Translations under genes and position numbers: made by a program
In this document: in pieces, positions 1-8,263 of the stretch
Numbering within the stretch: the first letter of the stretch is position 1
Layout: each line of letters starts with the position of its first letter
The notes under the pieces: model-generated
What the model was told of the DNA's origin: nothing
Seen by the model: only the letters and a program-made list of their open reading frames with translations
The model's database searches: none
Origin: Comamonadaceae bacterium
GTDB lineage: Bacteria > Pseudomonadota > Gammaproteobacteria > Burkholderiales > Burkholderiaceae_C
NCBI GenBank assembly: GCA_947448745.1
Contig: CANFOQ010000005.1
Span: 1-64,000, forward strand
Reading direction: 5' to 3'
Length of the DNA: 64,000 bases

Positions 1-377
1 GGGCACAACGCAAAACTCATGTTGGCCGCGTTCAGCATTTCAATGCAAGCCGCGCCAATGGTTTTGGGGAGGCCTTGGCCGCCAAAGTCGGCGGGGTGTT
101 GCAAACCTTGCCAACCGCCTTCGGCGTATTGTTTGTAGGCTTGTTTGAAACCGGGCGTGGTGGTCACCACACCGGCTTTCCATGATGAGGGGTTTTTGTC
201 GCCTTCCCAATTCAACGGGGCCACCACGTCTTGGTTGAAGCGTGCGCATTCTTCCAACACGGCTTGCGCGGTTTCCATACCAGCTTCTTCAAAGCCAGGA
301 ATTTGGGCGATCTCGTCCAAGGCAGCCAAGTGCTGCATGTTGAACAACATGTCTTTGACGGGGGCGGTGTAGCTCAC
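1..377 (-). CDS. acyl-CoA dehydrogenase, N-terminal part (runs off window edge)
   Basis: Reading leftwards from a GTG at 375-377, an open frame of about 125 codons reaches the window edge without a stop. GTG is chosen because GGAG lies six bases upstream and no ATG fits. The protein begins MSYTAPVKDMLFNMQHL and contains PADFGGQGLPKTIGAACIEM, typical of the N-terminal helical domain of the roughly 600-residue FadE/DmdC-like acyl-CoA dehydrogenases. These flavoenzymes oxidise acyl-CoA to enoyl-CoA and pass electrons to ETF. It lies just downstream of etfB-etfA on the same strand, which fits that partnership. A hairpin terminator or attenuator lies between it and etfA. The catalytic glutamate and C-terminal domain are outside the window, so substrate chain length cannot be judged. 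Confidence 0.85.
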   Translation of the reverse strand, partial: MSYTAPVKDMLFNMQHLAALDEIAQIPGFEEAGMETAQAVLEECARFNQDVVAPLNWEGDKNPSSWKAGVVTTTPGFKQAYKQYAEGGWQGLQHPADFGGQGLPKTIGAACIEMLNAANMSFALC

Positions 378-406
378 TTGAATCTCCAAACGTCAGGGGG
401 TGTGAA

Positions 407-429
407 AAAGGCACCGCGTGGGTGCCTTT
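407..429 (-). terminator. intrinsic terminator or attenuator between etfA and the acyl-CoA dehydrogenase gene
   Basis: Perfect 9-bp stem AAAGGCACC / GGTGCCTTT with a 5-base loop. Read on the minus strand, the second arm runs straight into TTTTTC. It follows the etfA stop and precedes the GTG of the dehydrogenase, so it could end the etfBA transcript or partly attenuate read-through. Confidence 0.6.
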
Positions 430-438
430 CAAAAGTGC

Positions 439-1371
439 TTACAGGGCTGCGACCAACTCGGGGACCGCCACAAACAAATCAGCTTCCAGGCCATAGTCGG
501 CGACGCTGAAGATCGGTGCTTCGGGGTCTTTGTTGATGGCGACGATGACCTTGCTGTCTTTCATACCGGCCAAGTGTTGAATGGCACCGCTGATGCCACA
601 CGCCACATACAACTGGGGTGCCACAATTTTGCCGGTCTGACCCACTTGCCAATCGTTGGGCGCATAGCCCGCATCCACCGCTGCGCGGCTGGCCCCCATG
701 GCCGCACCCAGCTTGTCGGCCAAGGGTGTGATGACTTCATTGAATTTTTCGGCGCTGCCCAGGGCACGACCACCAGACACGATGATCTTGGCGGCAGTGA
801 GTTCGGGGCGGTCGTTCTTGGCGATCTCGCTGCCCATGAACTGGCTTTGCGCACCAGCGTTGGCCGCGTTCACGCTTTCCACAGCGGCACTGCCGCCACT
901 GGCCGCAGCCGCATCAAAACCGGTGGTGCGCACGGTGATGACTTTGATGGCATCGGTGGCTTGCACGGTGGCAATCGCATTGCCCGCATAGATGGGGCGC
1001 TCGAAAGTGTCGGGCGAATCCACCTTGGTGATGTCACTCACTTGTGCCACATCAAGCTTGGCAGCCACGCGCGGCGCGATGTTTTTGCCACTGGCGGTGG
1101 CGGCAAACAAAATGTGTGAATAGTGGGCCGCCAGCGCCAGCACTTGCGCGGCCATCTGCTCGGCCAAGCCATGGGCAAAAACATCGGCGTCGGCGTGCAG
1201 CACTTTGGCAACGCCTGCAATTTGAGCGGCGGCTTGTGCAGCGGCAGCGGCGTCTTTGCCTGCCACCAACACATGCACCTCGCCGCCACAGGCCAGCGCG
1301 GCGGTGACGGTGTTCAAGGTGGCGGGTTTGATGCTGTGGTTGTCGTGTTCAGCAATAACGAGAGAAGTCAT
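439..1371 (-). CDS. etfA: electron transfer flavoprotein, alpha subunit
   Basis: A 310-residue EtfA/FixB subunit, of normal family length. It carries the FAD of the ETF heterodimer and shuttles electrons from acyl-CoA dehydrogenases to ETF-ubiquinone oxidoreductase. The C-terminal FAD domain is clear: [12 protein letters not shown], then [19 protein letters not shown] and the SGAIQH segment, followed by [15 protein letters not shown]. The ATG at 1371 ([11 protein letters not shown]) is preferred over an upstream TTG because AAGGA sits at good distance before it and it matches family N-termini. etfB lies 24 bp upstream on the same strand, so the two are surely co-transcribed. A hairpin terminator follows. 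Confidence 0.96.
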   Translation of the reverse strand: MTSLVIAEHDNHSIKPATLNTVTAALACGGEVHVLVAGKDAAAAAQAAAQIAGVAKVLHADADVFAHGLAEQMAAQVLALAAHYSHILFAATASGKNIAPRVAAKLDVAQVSDITKVDSPDTFERPIYAGNAIATVQATDAIKVITVRTTGFDAAAASGGSAAVESVNAANAGAQSQFMGSEIAKNDRPELTAAKIIVSGGRALGSAEKFNEVITPLADKLGAAMGASRAAVDAGYAPNDWQVGQTGKIVAPQLYVACGISGAIQHLAGMKDSKVIVAINKDPEAPIFSVADYGLEADLFVAVPELVAAL

Positions 1372-1395
1372 GGTGTGTTCCTTCAACAATTTCGT

Positions 1396-2145
1396 TCAGA
1401 TGACTTTGGCTTCGTTTTTCAACTTGTCCACCAAGGCAGCGACATCAGCGACTTTGATGCCCGCACTGCGCTTGGGCGGCTCGCTCACTTTGAGTGTTTT
1501 GATGCGCGGCTTGATGTCCACACCCAGGTCTTCGGGCTTGAAGATGTCGAGTTGTTTTTTCTTCGCCTTCATGATGTTGGGCAGCGTCACGTAGCGCGGC
1601 TCGTTCAAGCGCAAATCGGTGGTCACCACAGCGGGCAAGCTGAGTTTCAAGGTTTCCAAACCACCATCCACCTCGCGGGTGATGAGGGCGTGGCCATCGG
1701 CCATCTCCACTTTGGAGGCGAAGGTGGCTTGCGGCCAATCGGCCAACGCGGCCAGCATCTGGCCGGTTTGGTTGCAATCGTCGTCAATCGCTTGTTTGCC
1801 CAAAATCACCAAGCCAGGTTGTTCTTTGTCGGCCAAAGCTTTGAGCAATTTGGCCACGGCCAAGGGTTGCAACTCTTCAGTGGTTTCCACCAAGATGCCG
1901 CGATCGGCACCGATGGCCATGGCGGTGCGCAAAGTTTCTTGGCACTGCGTGACGCCGCAAGACACCACAATCACTTCGCTCAAGATGCCCTTTTCTTTCA
2001 AGCGAACCGCTTCTTCCACAGCGATTTCGTCAAAGGGGTTCATGCTCATTTTGACGTTGGCGATGTCCACGCCGGTTTGGTCTGACTTGACCCGAACTTT
2101 GACGTTGTAATCGACCACGCGCTTGACGGCGACCAGTGCCTTCAT
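1396..2145 (-). CDS. etfB: electron transfer flavoprotein, beta subunit
   Basis: A 249-residue EtfB/FixA subunit, full length. It binds the structural AMP and docks with EtfA. It begins [19 protein letters not shown] and contains the family signature around residues 180-205 ([20 protein letters not shown], then a lysine-rich tail). GGAG lies six bases before the ATG. It is the first gene of the etfB-etfA pair. Only about 45 bases separate it from the terminator of the upstream gene, so its promoter must be compact or overlap that hairpin. Confidence 0.96.
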   Translation of the reverse strand: MKALVAVKRVVDYNVKVRVKSDQTGVDIANVKMSMNPFDEIAVEEAVRLKEKGILSEVIVVSCGVTQCQETLRTAMAIGADRGILVETTEELQPLAVAKLLKALADKEQPGLVILGKQAIDDDCNQTGQMLAALADWPQATFASKVEMADGHALITREVDGGLETLKLSLPAVVTTDLRLNEPRYVTLPNIMKAKKKQLDIFKPEDLGVDIKPRIKTLKVSEPPKRSAGIKVADVAALVDKLKNEAKVI

Positions 2146-2180
2146 GGGTTTTCTCCAGGAATTTGATGTCTTTGAATGCC

Positions 2181-2204
2181 AAAAAACAAACCGCCTGCAG
2201 GCGG
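2181..2204 (-). terminator. intrinsic terminator downstream of the mscS-like gene
   Basis: A self-complementary GC block CCGCCTGCAGGCGG at 2191-2204. On the minus strand it is followed by TTTGTTTTTT. It lies 82 bases past the stop of the mechanosensitive channel gene and insulates it from etfB. A short T run on the plus side makes weak bidirectional action possible. Confidence 0.7.
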
Positions 2205-2285
2205 CTTTTGGTTGACGTTACGTCATTCTAGACGAATCAAGATGCAAATTCGAACGGTCGTGCTTTTTTGAGCTGGTGCGGCTTG

Positions 2286-3542
2286 TCAGGGCGACATCGG
2301 CGCTTGAACCAAGACCGGCTTGGACGGTGGCAACTCGACCCCCGCTTGGCGCAAAGCATTCCAGACCGCCGCGTTCACCTCGGACAAGACCACCAACTTG
2401 CCTTGCTGCGGGTCGGCCACCCAAAAATGCAGGGTGAACACCAAGCCGTCTTGGCTGAAACTGCTGAAAAACGCCTGCGGTGCGGGCTCGGTCAGCACCT
2501 GCGACACACGGGCCGCGGCCGAGCACAAGAGGTGTTGCACCTGTGCCGGGTCGCTGTCCACCGCCACCGTGATCGGGCATTGCAGCGCCACCGCGCTTTG
2601 CGTGAGTGAAAAATTGTCCACGCGTTGGGTGATGAGCATGTCGTTGGGAATGATGGTTTCGCGGCCATTGGCGTCACGCAACAAGGTGTAGCGGGTTTTG
2701 ATGTCGGTGACTTTGCCTTCCATGCCATCGACGCGGATGATGTCGCCAATGCGCACCGAGCGCTCCACCAACACCACGAAACCACTGACGTAATTGGCCG
2801 CGAGTTTTTGCAAACCCAAACCCAAGCCGACACCGAGGGCACCACCCAACACCGACAAGGCTGTGAGGTCCACACCGACGGCCGACAAGGCCAACAACAA
2901 ACCGATCAACAGCAGTGCCGCACGCAACACGTTCGAGGCGATTTTGCGCATCGACAAATCGGTCATGGTTTGCGCCAACACGCGTTGCTCGATGGTGGCC
3001 GATAGCCACAGCGCCAGCACCAACACCAAACCACTCGACAACAAACCTTCTACCAGCGAGCGCAAATCAAGGTGCGTCTTGCCAAAGTTGACATGGACTT
3101 GCTCCATCTCTTGCACCACCAGCGGCAGCAAATCGGTGATCCACAACACGGCCACCAACCAGGCCAGCCAAGAGATCAGCCGCTCGGTGAGTACCGCCAA
3201 CGGCGACTGCGGGAACACCGCTGTCAGGACCCGCGCACACAAGCGGATGAGCACCAGCGACAACAACACCGGCACCGCGAGTTTGAGCAGCATCAGGCTT
3301 TGATGCTTGCCCAACAAAATCTGACCGATGTACACCAAGCCCAGCGCCACGGCAGGGAACAACAAACCATCGACCAATTGACGGCCAAACAAGACAGAGG
3401 CAGGCGCGGCGTAGCGGCTGAGTTGCTTGACGATCAGCCAGGCCACCGCCAAGGCCAACAGCAGCCAGCCGAATTCATTCAAGACGCTGAGCGACAAACC
3501 TTCTTGGGTCCATTGCGAGAGATAAACAGAGAGTGGATTCAT
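2286..3542 (-). CDS. MscS-family mechanosensitive ion channel
   Basis: A 418-residue inner-membrane protein with several hydrophobic helices in residues 20-230, followed by the MscS core. The pore-lining helix is recognisable as ALGVGLGLGLQKLAANYVSG near residues 235-255, rich in Gly and Ala as in MscS TM3. It continues into the beta domain (ERSVRIGDIIRVDGMEGKV, then IIPNDMLITQRVDNFS). The family opens under membrane tension to release osmolytes on hypo-osmotic shock. It is longer than E. coli MscS (286 aa) because of extra N-terminal helices, like the YbdG/YnaI-type subgroup. It is divergent from mltB, with a 58-bp shared promoter region, and ends at an intrinsic terminator. Confidence 0.9.
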   Translation of the reverse strand: MNPLSVYLSQWTQEGLSLSVLNEFGWLLLALAVAWLIVKQLSRYAAPASVLFGRQLVDGLLFPAVALGLVYIGQILLGKHQSLMLLKLAVPVLLSLVLIRLCARVLTAVFPQSPLAVLTERLISWLAWLVAVLWITDLLPLVVQEMEQVHVNFGKTHLDLRSLVEGLLSSGLVLVLALWLSATIEQRVLAQTMTDLSMRKIASNVLRAALLLIGLLLALSAVGVDLTALSVLGGALGVGLGLGLQKLAANYVSGFVVLVERSVRIGDIIRVDGMEGKVTDIKTRYTLLRDANGRETIIPNDMLITQRVDNFSLTQSAVALQCPITVAVDSDPAQVQHLLCSAAARVSQVLTEPAPQAFFSSFSQDGLVFTLHFWVADPQQGKLVVLSEVNAAVWNALRQAGVELPPSKPVLVQAPMSP

Positions 3543-3600
3543 GGTTGTTCAAGGTTGGATGCGCCTATTGTGCAATGCGGCTTCGCTACACTTGCCCGCC

Positions 3601-4743
3601 ATGCACATCTTTGTTTGGTCACGCCGCGCCGCCCTCTTCCTTTTGATCGTTGTTTTGGGGCTTCCTGCTTTCGCGCAAAACAAGCCATCGCATGCCAAAC
3701 ATGTTGGCACGACCAACGTCGCGGCGACATCGCGCACCGTCAAAACCAAAACCATGAAGCGCCCCAAACCACCCAAGGTGGTGGTGGGCAAAGCGTTTGG
3801 CAACTCAGCGGCGGTGAAAGCATTGGCCAGTGAATTGGCCAAGCAACACGATATGCCCGTGGCGTGGGTGCAGCAGCAATTGGCCTCGGCGCGTTTGTTG
3901 CCGCAGGTGCAGCAAATGATCCTGCCTGCCGCCGCGCCCAGTGCCAAAAATTGGGCGGCGTACCGCGCGAGGTTCATTGAGCCGCAACGCATTGAAGCCG
4001 GTGTGCAGTTTTGGCGCAAGCACGAAGCGGAGTTGCTACGTGCAGAGAAAACCTATGGCGTGCCCGCGCGTTACATCGTCGGCATCTTGGGTGTGGAAAC
4101 CTATTTCGGTCAGCACCAAGGGCAGTTCAAGGTGTTGGACGCCTTGACCACCTTGAGCTTGGCGTTTCCCAAAGAACACAAACAAGCCTCAGAGCGCGAG
4201 GCGTTTTTCAAAAACGAATTGGGTTTGTTCTTGCAGCAGCGTTTGAAAAATCCGTCGATGAAAAACCAGCTGGGCAGTTATGCAGGGGCCATCGGTTGGC
4301 CGCAGTTCATGCCGTCGAGCATCGCCAAGTTTGCGGTGGACTTTGACAACGATGGTCGCGTCGATTTGGCCAAGAGCAGCGCTGACGCCATCGGCTCGGT
4401 GGCGCATTACTTTCAGGCTTACGGCTGGCAAACCGGCATGCCCACGCATTTCGACGTGGACATGAAAGCGCAAGGCGCGGCGCTCGATGCGCTGCTCGCG
4501 CCAGACATCGTGCCTTCGTGGACAGCGGCGCATTTGGCGGCGCAGCAAGTGGTTTTGTCAGAGGCGGGCCGCACATTTGCCGGGCCCTTGGCTTTGGTGG
4601 AATTGTTCAATGGCACCGATGCGCCGTCGTATGTGGCGGGCACGGAAAACTTCTTTGTGGTCACCCGCTACAACCGCAGCAGCTATTACGCCTTGGCCGT
4701 CATTGAATTGGGTGAGGTCATCGAGAAGGCTTTGGCGCCGTAA
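3601..4743 (+). CDS. mltB: membrane-bound lytic murein transglycosylase B family
   Basis: A 380-residue protein starting at the ATG at 3601 (MHIFVWSRRAALFLLIVVLG), which gives a clean Sec signal peptide ending PAFAQ. No lipobox Cys is seen, so it may be soluble periplasmic rather than a lipoprotein. The MltB fold is clear: YGVPARYIVGILGVETYFG holds the catalytic Glu, followed by GSYAGAIGWPQFMPSS and DFDNDGRVDL. The enzyme cleaves the MurNAc-GlcNAc bond of peptidoglycan with formation of 1,6-anhydroMurNAc. An in-frame upstream start at 3541 would overlap the divergent channel gene and place non-signal residues before the signal sequence, so it was not used. The gene ends next to a palindromic repeat. 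Confidence 0.93.
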   Translation: MHIFVWSRRAALFLLIVVLGLPAFAQNKPSHAKHVGTTNVAATSRTVKTKTMKRPKPPKVVVGKAFGNSAAVKALASELAKQHDMPVAWVQQQLASARLLPQVQQMILPAAAPSAKNWAAYRARFIEPQRIEAGVQFWRKHEAELLRAEKTYGVPARYIVGILGVETYFGQHQGQFKVLDALTTLSLAFPKEHKQASEREAFFKNELGLFLQQRLKNPSMKNQLGSYAGAIGWPQFMPSSIAKFAVDFDNDGRVDLAKSSADAIGSVAHYFQAYGWQTGMPTHFDVDMKAQGAALDALLAPDIVPSWTAAHLAAQQVVLSEAGRTFAGPLALVELFNGTDAPSYVAGTENFFVVTRYNRSSYYALAVIELGEVIEKALAP

Positions 4744-4750
4744 TCGGCGT

Positions 4751-4797
4751 AATTGGGGTCAGATTCCAATTGTTTTAATTGGAATCTGACCCCAATT
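4751..4797. repeat. palindromic copy of the GGGGTCAGATTCCAATT repeat
   Basis: Two 21-bp arms in perfect inverted orientation (4751-4771 and 4777-4797), each an AATT plus the 17-mer GGGGTCAGATTCCAATT, separated by GTTTT. The structure lies between the convergent mltB and malonyl-CoA-synthetase-like genes, and the right arm encodes the last codons and stop of the latter. It could work as a bidirectional terminator. The same 17-mer recurs at 6394-6564, 7301-7461 and 17334-17629. It resembles REP-type repeats mobilised by Y1 (RAYT) transposases, but no such transposase is in this window. Confidence 0.9.
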
Positions 4798-6322
4798 GTT
4801 GCAATTGTTGGCGCAACACGTTCTTCTGCACTTTCCCCATGGCATTGCGCGGCAACTCATCGAGCAGCTTGCACAGCTTGGGCACCTTGAAGCCCGCCAA
4901 CTGCCCTTTCAAAGCCAACAACAAAGCAGCAGGGTCCAACACCGCCCCGGGCTTGGCCAACACAAACGCGCAGCCCACCTCGCCGAAGTCGGGGTGCGGC
5001 ATGCCCACAACAGCGCTTTCCAACACGCCGGGCAGCTGGTTCAAAGCGTCTTCAATTTCCGCCGGGTAGACATTCAGGCCGCCGCTGATGATCAAGTCCT
5101 TGTCGCGCCCGACGATGCGCACATAGCCGCGCTCGTCCAGCGTGCCCATGTCGCCGGTGATGAAAAAACCATCCGCGGTGAACTCTTGCGCGGTTTTCTC
5201 GGGCATGCGCCAGTAGCCGCCAAACACGTTCGGGCCTTTCACCTGGATGCTGCCCACCTCGTGCAGCGCCAACGCCTGCCCTTGCGCATTGGCGATGCGC
5301 AGCGTGACACCGGGCAGCGGAAAACCGACGCTGCCGCCCACGCGCTGCGACTGCCCCTGAAAGCGTTCGTCGGCGGTATACGGATTGGAGGTGAGCATCA
5401 GGGTTTCGCTCATGCCATAGCGCTCCAGCACGGTGTGGCCTGTGCGATCTTGCCATTGCGAGAAAGTGTCCACCAACATCGGTGCCGAGCCGGAAATGAA
5501 CAAGCGCATGCCGCTGCACAACTGGGCGTTCAAGCCAGGCTGCGCCAACAAGCGGGTGTAAAAAGTGGGCACACCCATGAACAACGTGGCGCGGGGCAGG
5601 TCGGCCAGCACCCGCTGCGGCTCGAACTTGCTGTGCCAGAGCATGGTGCTGCCGTTCAAGAGCGCGGCGTGGATGGCGATGAACAGGCCGTGCACGTGAA
5701 AAATGGGCAAGGCGTGCAGCAGCACGTCGCCGGGCACCCAGCCCCAATAGTCCTTCAACATGAGCGCGTTGCTGGCCAGGTTGGCGTGGCTGAGCATCGC
5801 GCCCTTGCTGCGCCCGGTGGTGCCGCTGGTGTACAAAATCGCCGCCAGGTCCTCGGGGCGACGCGCCACGGCCGTGTGCTGGTCGCTGTGGTGTGCGGCG
5901 CGTTCCAGCAAGCTGCCGCCGCGTTGGTCGTCCAGGGTCACCACATAGCGCGTGCCTTGTTGAAACGCCAGCTTGCTGACCCAGCCGAAGTTGGACGGTG
6001 TGCAGACCACCACGGCGGGCTCGGCATTGCCAATGAAGTAACTCAGCTCGGCACTTTGGTACGCCGGGTTCAGGGGCAAAAACACGTGGCCGCTGCGCAG
6101 CGTGGCCAGGTAGAGCAGCATGGCTTCCACCGATTTGTCGATGTGCGCGGCGATGCGCGAGCCCGCGGGCAGGTCCAAACTGTCAAGCCAATTGGCCAGC
6201 ATGGCGCTGCCGCGCTCGATGTCGCGCCAGCTGTAGCACAGGCCTTGGTCGGTTTCGATGGCGATGGCATCCAAGTTCGCGGGGAAGCCTTGGCGCAGTG
6301 TGAGGTAGAGGTTGGCGTTCAT
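4775..6322 (-). CDS. matB: malonyl-CoA synthetase-like AMP-forming acyl-CoA ligase
   Basis: A 515-residue ANL-superfamily ligase. The ATP-binding P-loop is ILYTSGTTGRSKGA (about residues 162-175). The adenylate motif is ERYGMSETLMLTSNPY, whose TSNPY extension is characteristic of MatB enzymes that make malonyl-CoA from malonate, CoA and ATP. A C-terminal GRDKDLIISGGLNVYPAEIE hinge and the catalytic lysine region PRNAMGKVQKN near residue 497 are intact. The last residues GSDSN and the TAA stop are supplied by the repeat at 4777-4797. No malonyl-CoA decarboxylase or malonate transporter lies nearby, so the substrate assignment rests on motifs only; another short-chain acyl-CoA synthetase is the alternative. 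Confidence 0.82.
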   Translation of the reverse strand: MNANLYLTLRQGFPANLDAIAIETDQGLCYSWRDIERGSAMLANWLDSLDLPAGSRIAAHIDKSVEAMLLYLATLRSGHVFLPLNPAYQSAELSYFIGNAEPAVVVCTPSNFGWVSKLAFQQGTRYVVTLDDQRGGSLLERAAHHSDQHTAVARRPEDLAAILYTSGTTGRSKGAMLSHANLASNALMLKDYWGWVPGDVLLHALPIFHVHGLFIAIHAALLNGSTMLWHSKFEPQRVLADLPRATLFMGVPTFYTRLLAQPGLNAQLCSGMRLFISGSAPMLVDTFSQWQDRTGHTVLERYGMSETLMLTSNPYTADERFQGQSQRVGGSVGFPLPGVTLRIANAQGQALALHEVGSIQVKGPNVFGGYWRMPEKTAQEFTADGFFITGDMGTLDERGYVRIVGRDKDLIISGGLNVYPAEIEDALNQLPGVLESAVVGMPHPDFGEVGCAFVLAKPGAVLDPAALLLALKGQLAGFKVPKLCKLLDELPRNAMGKVQKNVLRQQLQQLGSDSN

Positions 6323-6357
6323 GAAGGCATTTTCACAGCACGCTCAAAAAGCCTTGT

Positions 6358-6690
6358 TTTGAGGGGGTGGTCAGCATGGGCGGGGCTTGGAGAAATTGGG
6401 GTCAGATTCCAATTAAATTGGGGGTCAGATTCCAATTAATTTTTTCATTAAAAGTCACGCTTTCGCCGCCCGCCATGGGGACGCATTTTTCTGGTCTTTC
6501 GCTCAAAAAATGGTCCCCAGGCCGTGCGGCTTTGAAGAGAAACAATTGGAATCTGACCCCAATTACCCACCATGTTCTCCAAGCTGATGCGAATATTCCC
6601 CATCGAGTGATACAAGAAAACGGCAAAACTTTGAATTTATGTATCATAAAAACGGCTGCAAGCCCCGTCCATGCTGACCACCCCCTCAAA
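6358..6690. mobile_element. MITE-like element with 32-bp terminal inverted repeats
   Basis: The left end (6358-6389, TTTGAGGGGGTGGTCAGC then ATGGGCGGGGCTTG) is repeated in inverted orientation at 6659-6690 with one mismatch. Inside lie two direct and one inverted copy of the 17-mer repeat and the 87-bp hairpin module. No open frame of plausible coding character and no transposase is present, so this would be a non-autonomous element. I see no convincing target-site duplication. It fills most of the 558-bp gap between the ligase gene (start 6322) and the DUF2442 gene (start 6881). The rest of that gap, 6691-6880, holds only a short possible ORF at its end. Confidence 0.6.
6394..6564. repeat. 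composite repeat: 17-mer repeats flanking 87-bp hairpin module (copy B)
   Basis: Direct copies of the GGGGTCAGATTCCAATT motif at 6394-6414 and 6416-6437 (the second with an extra G) and an inverted copy at 6544-6564 frame a core at 6451-6537. The core folds on itself: GGGGAC pairs with GTCCCC, CATTTTT with AAAAATG, and outer GCCGC with GCGGC. The copy at 7323-7409 differs by a single base. Confidence 0.9.
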
Positions 6691-6798
6691 TCACGTTATT
6701 TCGACCCCCTTTAAATAGGCCGTCCAACTTACCCACTTTTGGCTCGCCCCAGCCCAGAATGGCCATCGAACATCAACATAAACCCAACATGATTGGTT

Positions 6799-6888
6799 AT
6801 GATGGCTTCCATCCACGTCAATGGCCTGGACGCGGTTTGGCGGCATCTGCGTGAATTGACACATTTGTGGGGCAAATTGCATGACTGA
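6799..6888 (+). CDS. possible 29-residue ORF coupled to the DUF2442 gene
   Basis: A short frame starting MMASIHVNGLDAVWRHLREL ends at a TGA that lies just inside the start of the next gene (overlap of eight bases). The position suggests a leader peptide or the remnant of an upstream partner such as the DUF4160-type protein that often precedes DUF2442 genes, but I recognise no family in it. No good ribosome-binding site is visible. Confidence 0.2.
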   Translation: MMASIHVNGLDAVWRHLRELTHLWGKLHD

Positions 6889-7312
6889 ACAAACCAAAGC
6901 AGATTGGCTGGCGCAGCAATTGGCGGCTGCGCCCAGCCTGACCCACCCCAGCCATGCTGTCGTGCATGCTGTTTCTGCGGGCTACGACGAAACCAGCCAG
7001 CACATCGTCGTGACCATGAGCAACGGCGCAGCGTTTTCATTTCCGCCTCAGCTCGCGCAAGGCTTGCAAAAAGGCTCTCCTTCGCAATGGGCAGAGGTGG
7101 TGCTGTCGCCCATGGGCACGGGTTTGCATTGGCCGCAGTTGGATGCGGATTTGTCGGTTCAGGGCTTGCTTGAGGGGGTGTTTGGCAGCCGCGCTTGGCG
7201 TCGTGCACATGCTGCCCGCGCGGGCAGCGTCAAGTCCGAGGCGAAAGCTCTGGCGGCTCGCGCCAATGGTGCCAAGGGTGGGCGACCCAAGAAGCGGTTC
7301 GATTCCAATTGA
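6881..7312 (+). CDS. DUF2442 domain protein
   Basis: A 143-residue protein. Residues 35-100 match the DUF2442 pattern: a strand-rich segment HIVVTMSNGAAFSFP followed by GTGLHWPQLDADLSVQGLL, the G-I-H-W-P-L-D-E-D-S-V-G-L-L signature of the family. Many family members are small and adjoin toxin-antitoxin-like genes; the molecular role is not known to me. The tail is rich in Ala, Arg and Lys and ends KGGRPKKRFDSN, suggesting nucleic-acid contact. The DSN and the TGA stop lie in a degenerate copy of the dispersed 17-mer repeat, so the original C-terminus may have been altered by repeat insertion. Confidence 0.7.
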   Translation: MTEQTKADWLAQQLAAAPSLTHPSHAVVHAVSAGYDETSQHIVVTMSNGAAFSFPPQLAQGLQKGSPSQWAEVVLSPMGTGLHWPQLDADLSVQGLLEGVFGSRAWRRAHAARAGSVKSEAKALAARANGAKGGRPKKRFDSN

Positions 7313-7461
7313 TTCCTCCTAGAAAGTCACGCTTTCGCCGCCCGCCATGGGGACGCATTTTTCTGGTCTTTCGCTCAAAAAATGGTCCCCAGGCCGTGCG
7401 GCTCTGAAGTGAATTAATTGGAATCTGACCCCCATTATTTAATTGGAATCTGACCCCCATT
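7301..7461. repeat. composite repeat (copy C), overlapping gene ends on both sides
   Basis: It contains a degenerate left motif (GATTCCAATT at 7301-7310), the 87-bp hairpin module at 7323-7409 (86 of 87 bases identical to copy B, same orientation), then two direct inverted-sense motifs at 7416-7436 and 7441-7461. The left end encodes the C-terminus of the DUF2442 protein and the right end that of Lgt. The whole gap between these convergent genes is therefore repeat-derived. Confidence 0.9.
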
Positions 7462-8263
7462 CTTTGCCAGGGCGGCGCACCAAGAACAGGCCGACGACGA
7501 CCATGGGCACACACAGCCACTGCCCCATGCTCAGGCCCAGCGCCAGCAAGCCCAGGTGCGCATCGGGCTCGCGGAAATACTCGGCGATGAAACGCGTCAA
7601 TCCATAGCCGATCAAAAACAAGCCCGAAATAAACCCGGTGTGCCGATGTGCCCGCCCGCCCTGCCACCACAGCAGCGCGAACAACAGCAGGCCTTCCAGC
7701 AAAAACTGATAGACCTGCGAGGGATGCCGCGCCAACGCGCTGCCGCTTTGCGGGAACACCATCGCCCACGGCAGGCTGGGGTCGGCGGCGCGGCCCCACA
7801 ACTCGCCATTGATGAAGTTGCCCACCCGCCCTGCGGCCAAACCGGTGGGCACGCACGGCGCCACAAAGTCGGTCACTTGCAACCAGGGTTTGCCGCGCTG
7901 CCAGCCGTACAAAGCCAGCGCCGCAATCACGCCCAACATGCCGCCGTGAAAGCTCATGCCGCCTTGCCACAGGTACAGCACTTCAAGGGGGTGCGCCGCG
8001 TAATAGCCGGGTTTGTAAAACAAGCAGTAGCCAATGCGCCCGCCCAACACCACGCCCAGCACGCCGTAGGTCATCAGGTCATCGATGTCTTTGTCGCCCC
8101 ACAGGCCTTGTTGCGCCAAGGCGGCAAACGGCGGCTGCCGCAAGCGTCGGTGCGCCAAGAACAAAAACAGCATGAACGCCGCCAAGTAAGTGACGCCATA
8201 CCAGTGGATGGACACAGGCCCCAGCGAGAGGGCCACCGGGTCAAATTGAGGATGAATCAGCAT
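7439..8263 (-). CDS. lgt: prolipoprotein diacylglyceryl transferase
   Basis: A 274-residue polytopic inner-membrane enzyme that transfers diacylglyceryl from phosphatidylglycerol to the lipobox Cys of prelipoproteins. It starts [20 protein letters not shown] at the ATG at 8263, matching family N-termini; a longer frame to 8323 adds unrelated residues. The Lgt signature is present: [14 protein letters not shown] near residues 135-150, with HGGMLG earlier. The protein ends GKEWGSDSN, where GSDSN and TAA come from the dispersed repeat at 7441-7461. All core motifs are intact, so activity is expected. Confidence 0.95.
   Translation of the reverse strand: MLIHPQFDPVALSLGPVSIHWYGVTYLAAFMLFLFLAHRRLRQPPFAALAQQGLWGDKDIDDLMTYGVLGVVLGGRIGYCLFYKPGYYAAHPLEVLYLWQGGMSFHGGMLGVIAALALYGWQRGKPWLQVTDFVAPCVPTGLAAGRVGNFINGELWGRAADPSLPWAMVFPQSGSALARHPSQVYQFLLEGLLLFALLWWQGGRAHRHTGFISGLFLIGYGLTRFIAEYFREPDAHLGLLALGLSMGQWLCVPMVVVGLFLVRRPGKEWGSDSN

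Noticed and set aside
4796-6439. A 547-codon open frame antisense to the malonyl-CoA-synthetase-like gene
   Set aside because: Antisense shadow; composition is Ala/Gln/His/Arg-rich with no domain, and it ends inside dispersed repeats.
6799-6888. Naming the short ORF before the DUF2442 gene as a DUF4160 partner
   Set aside because: The 29 residues show none of the DUF4160 motifs; only the position fits.
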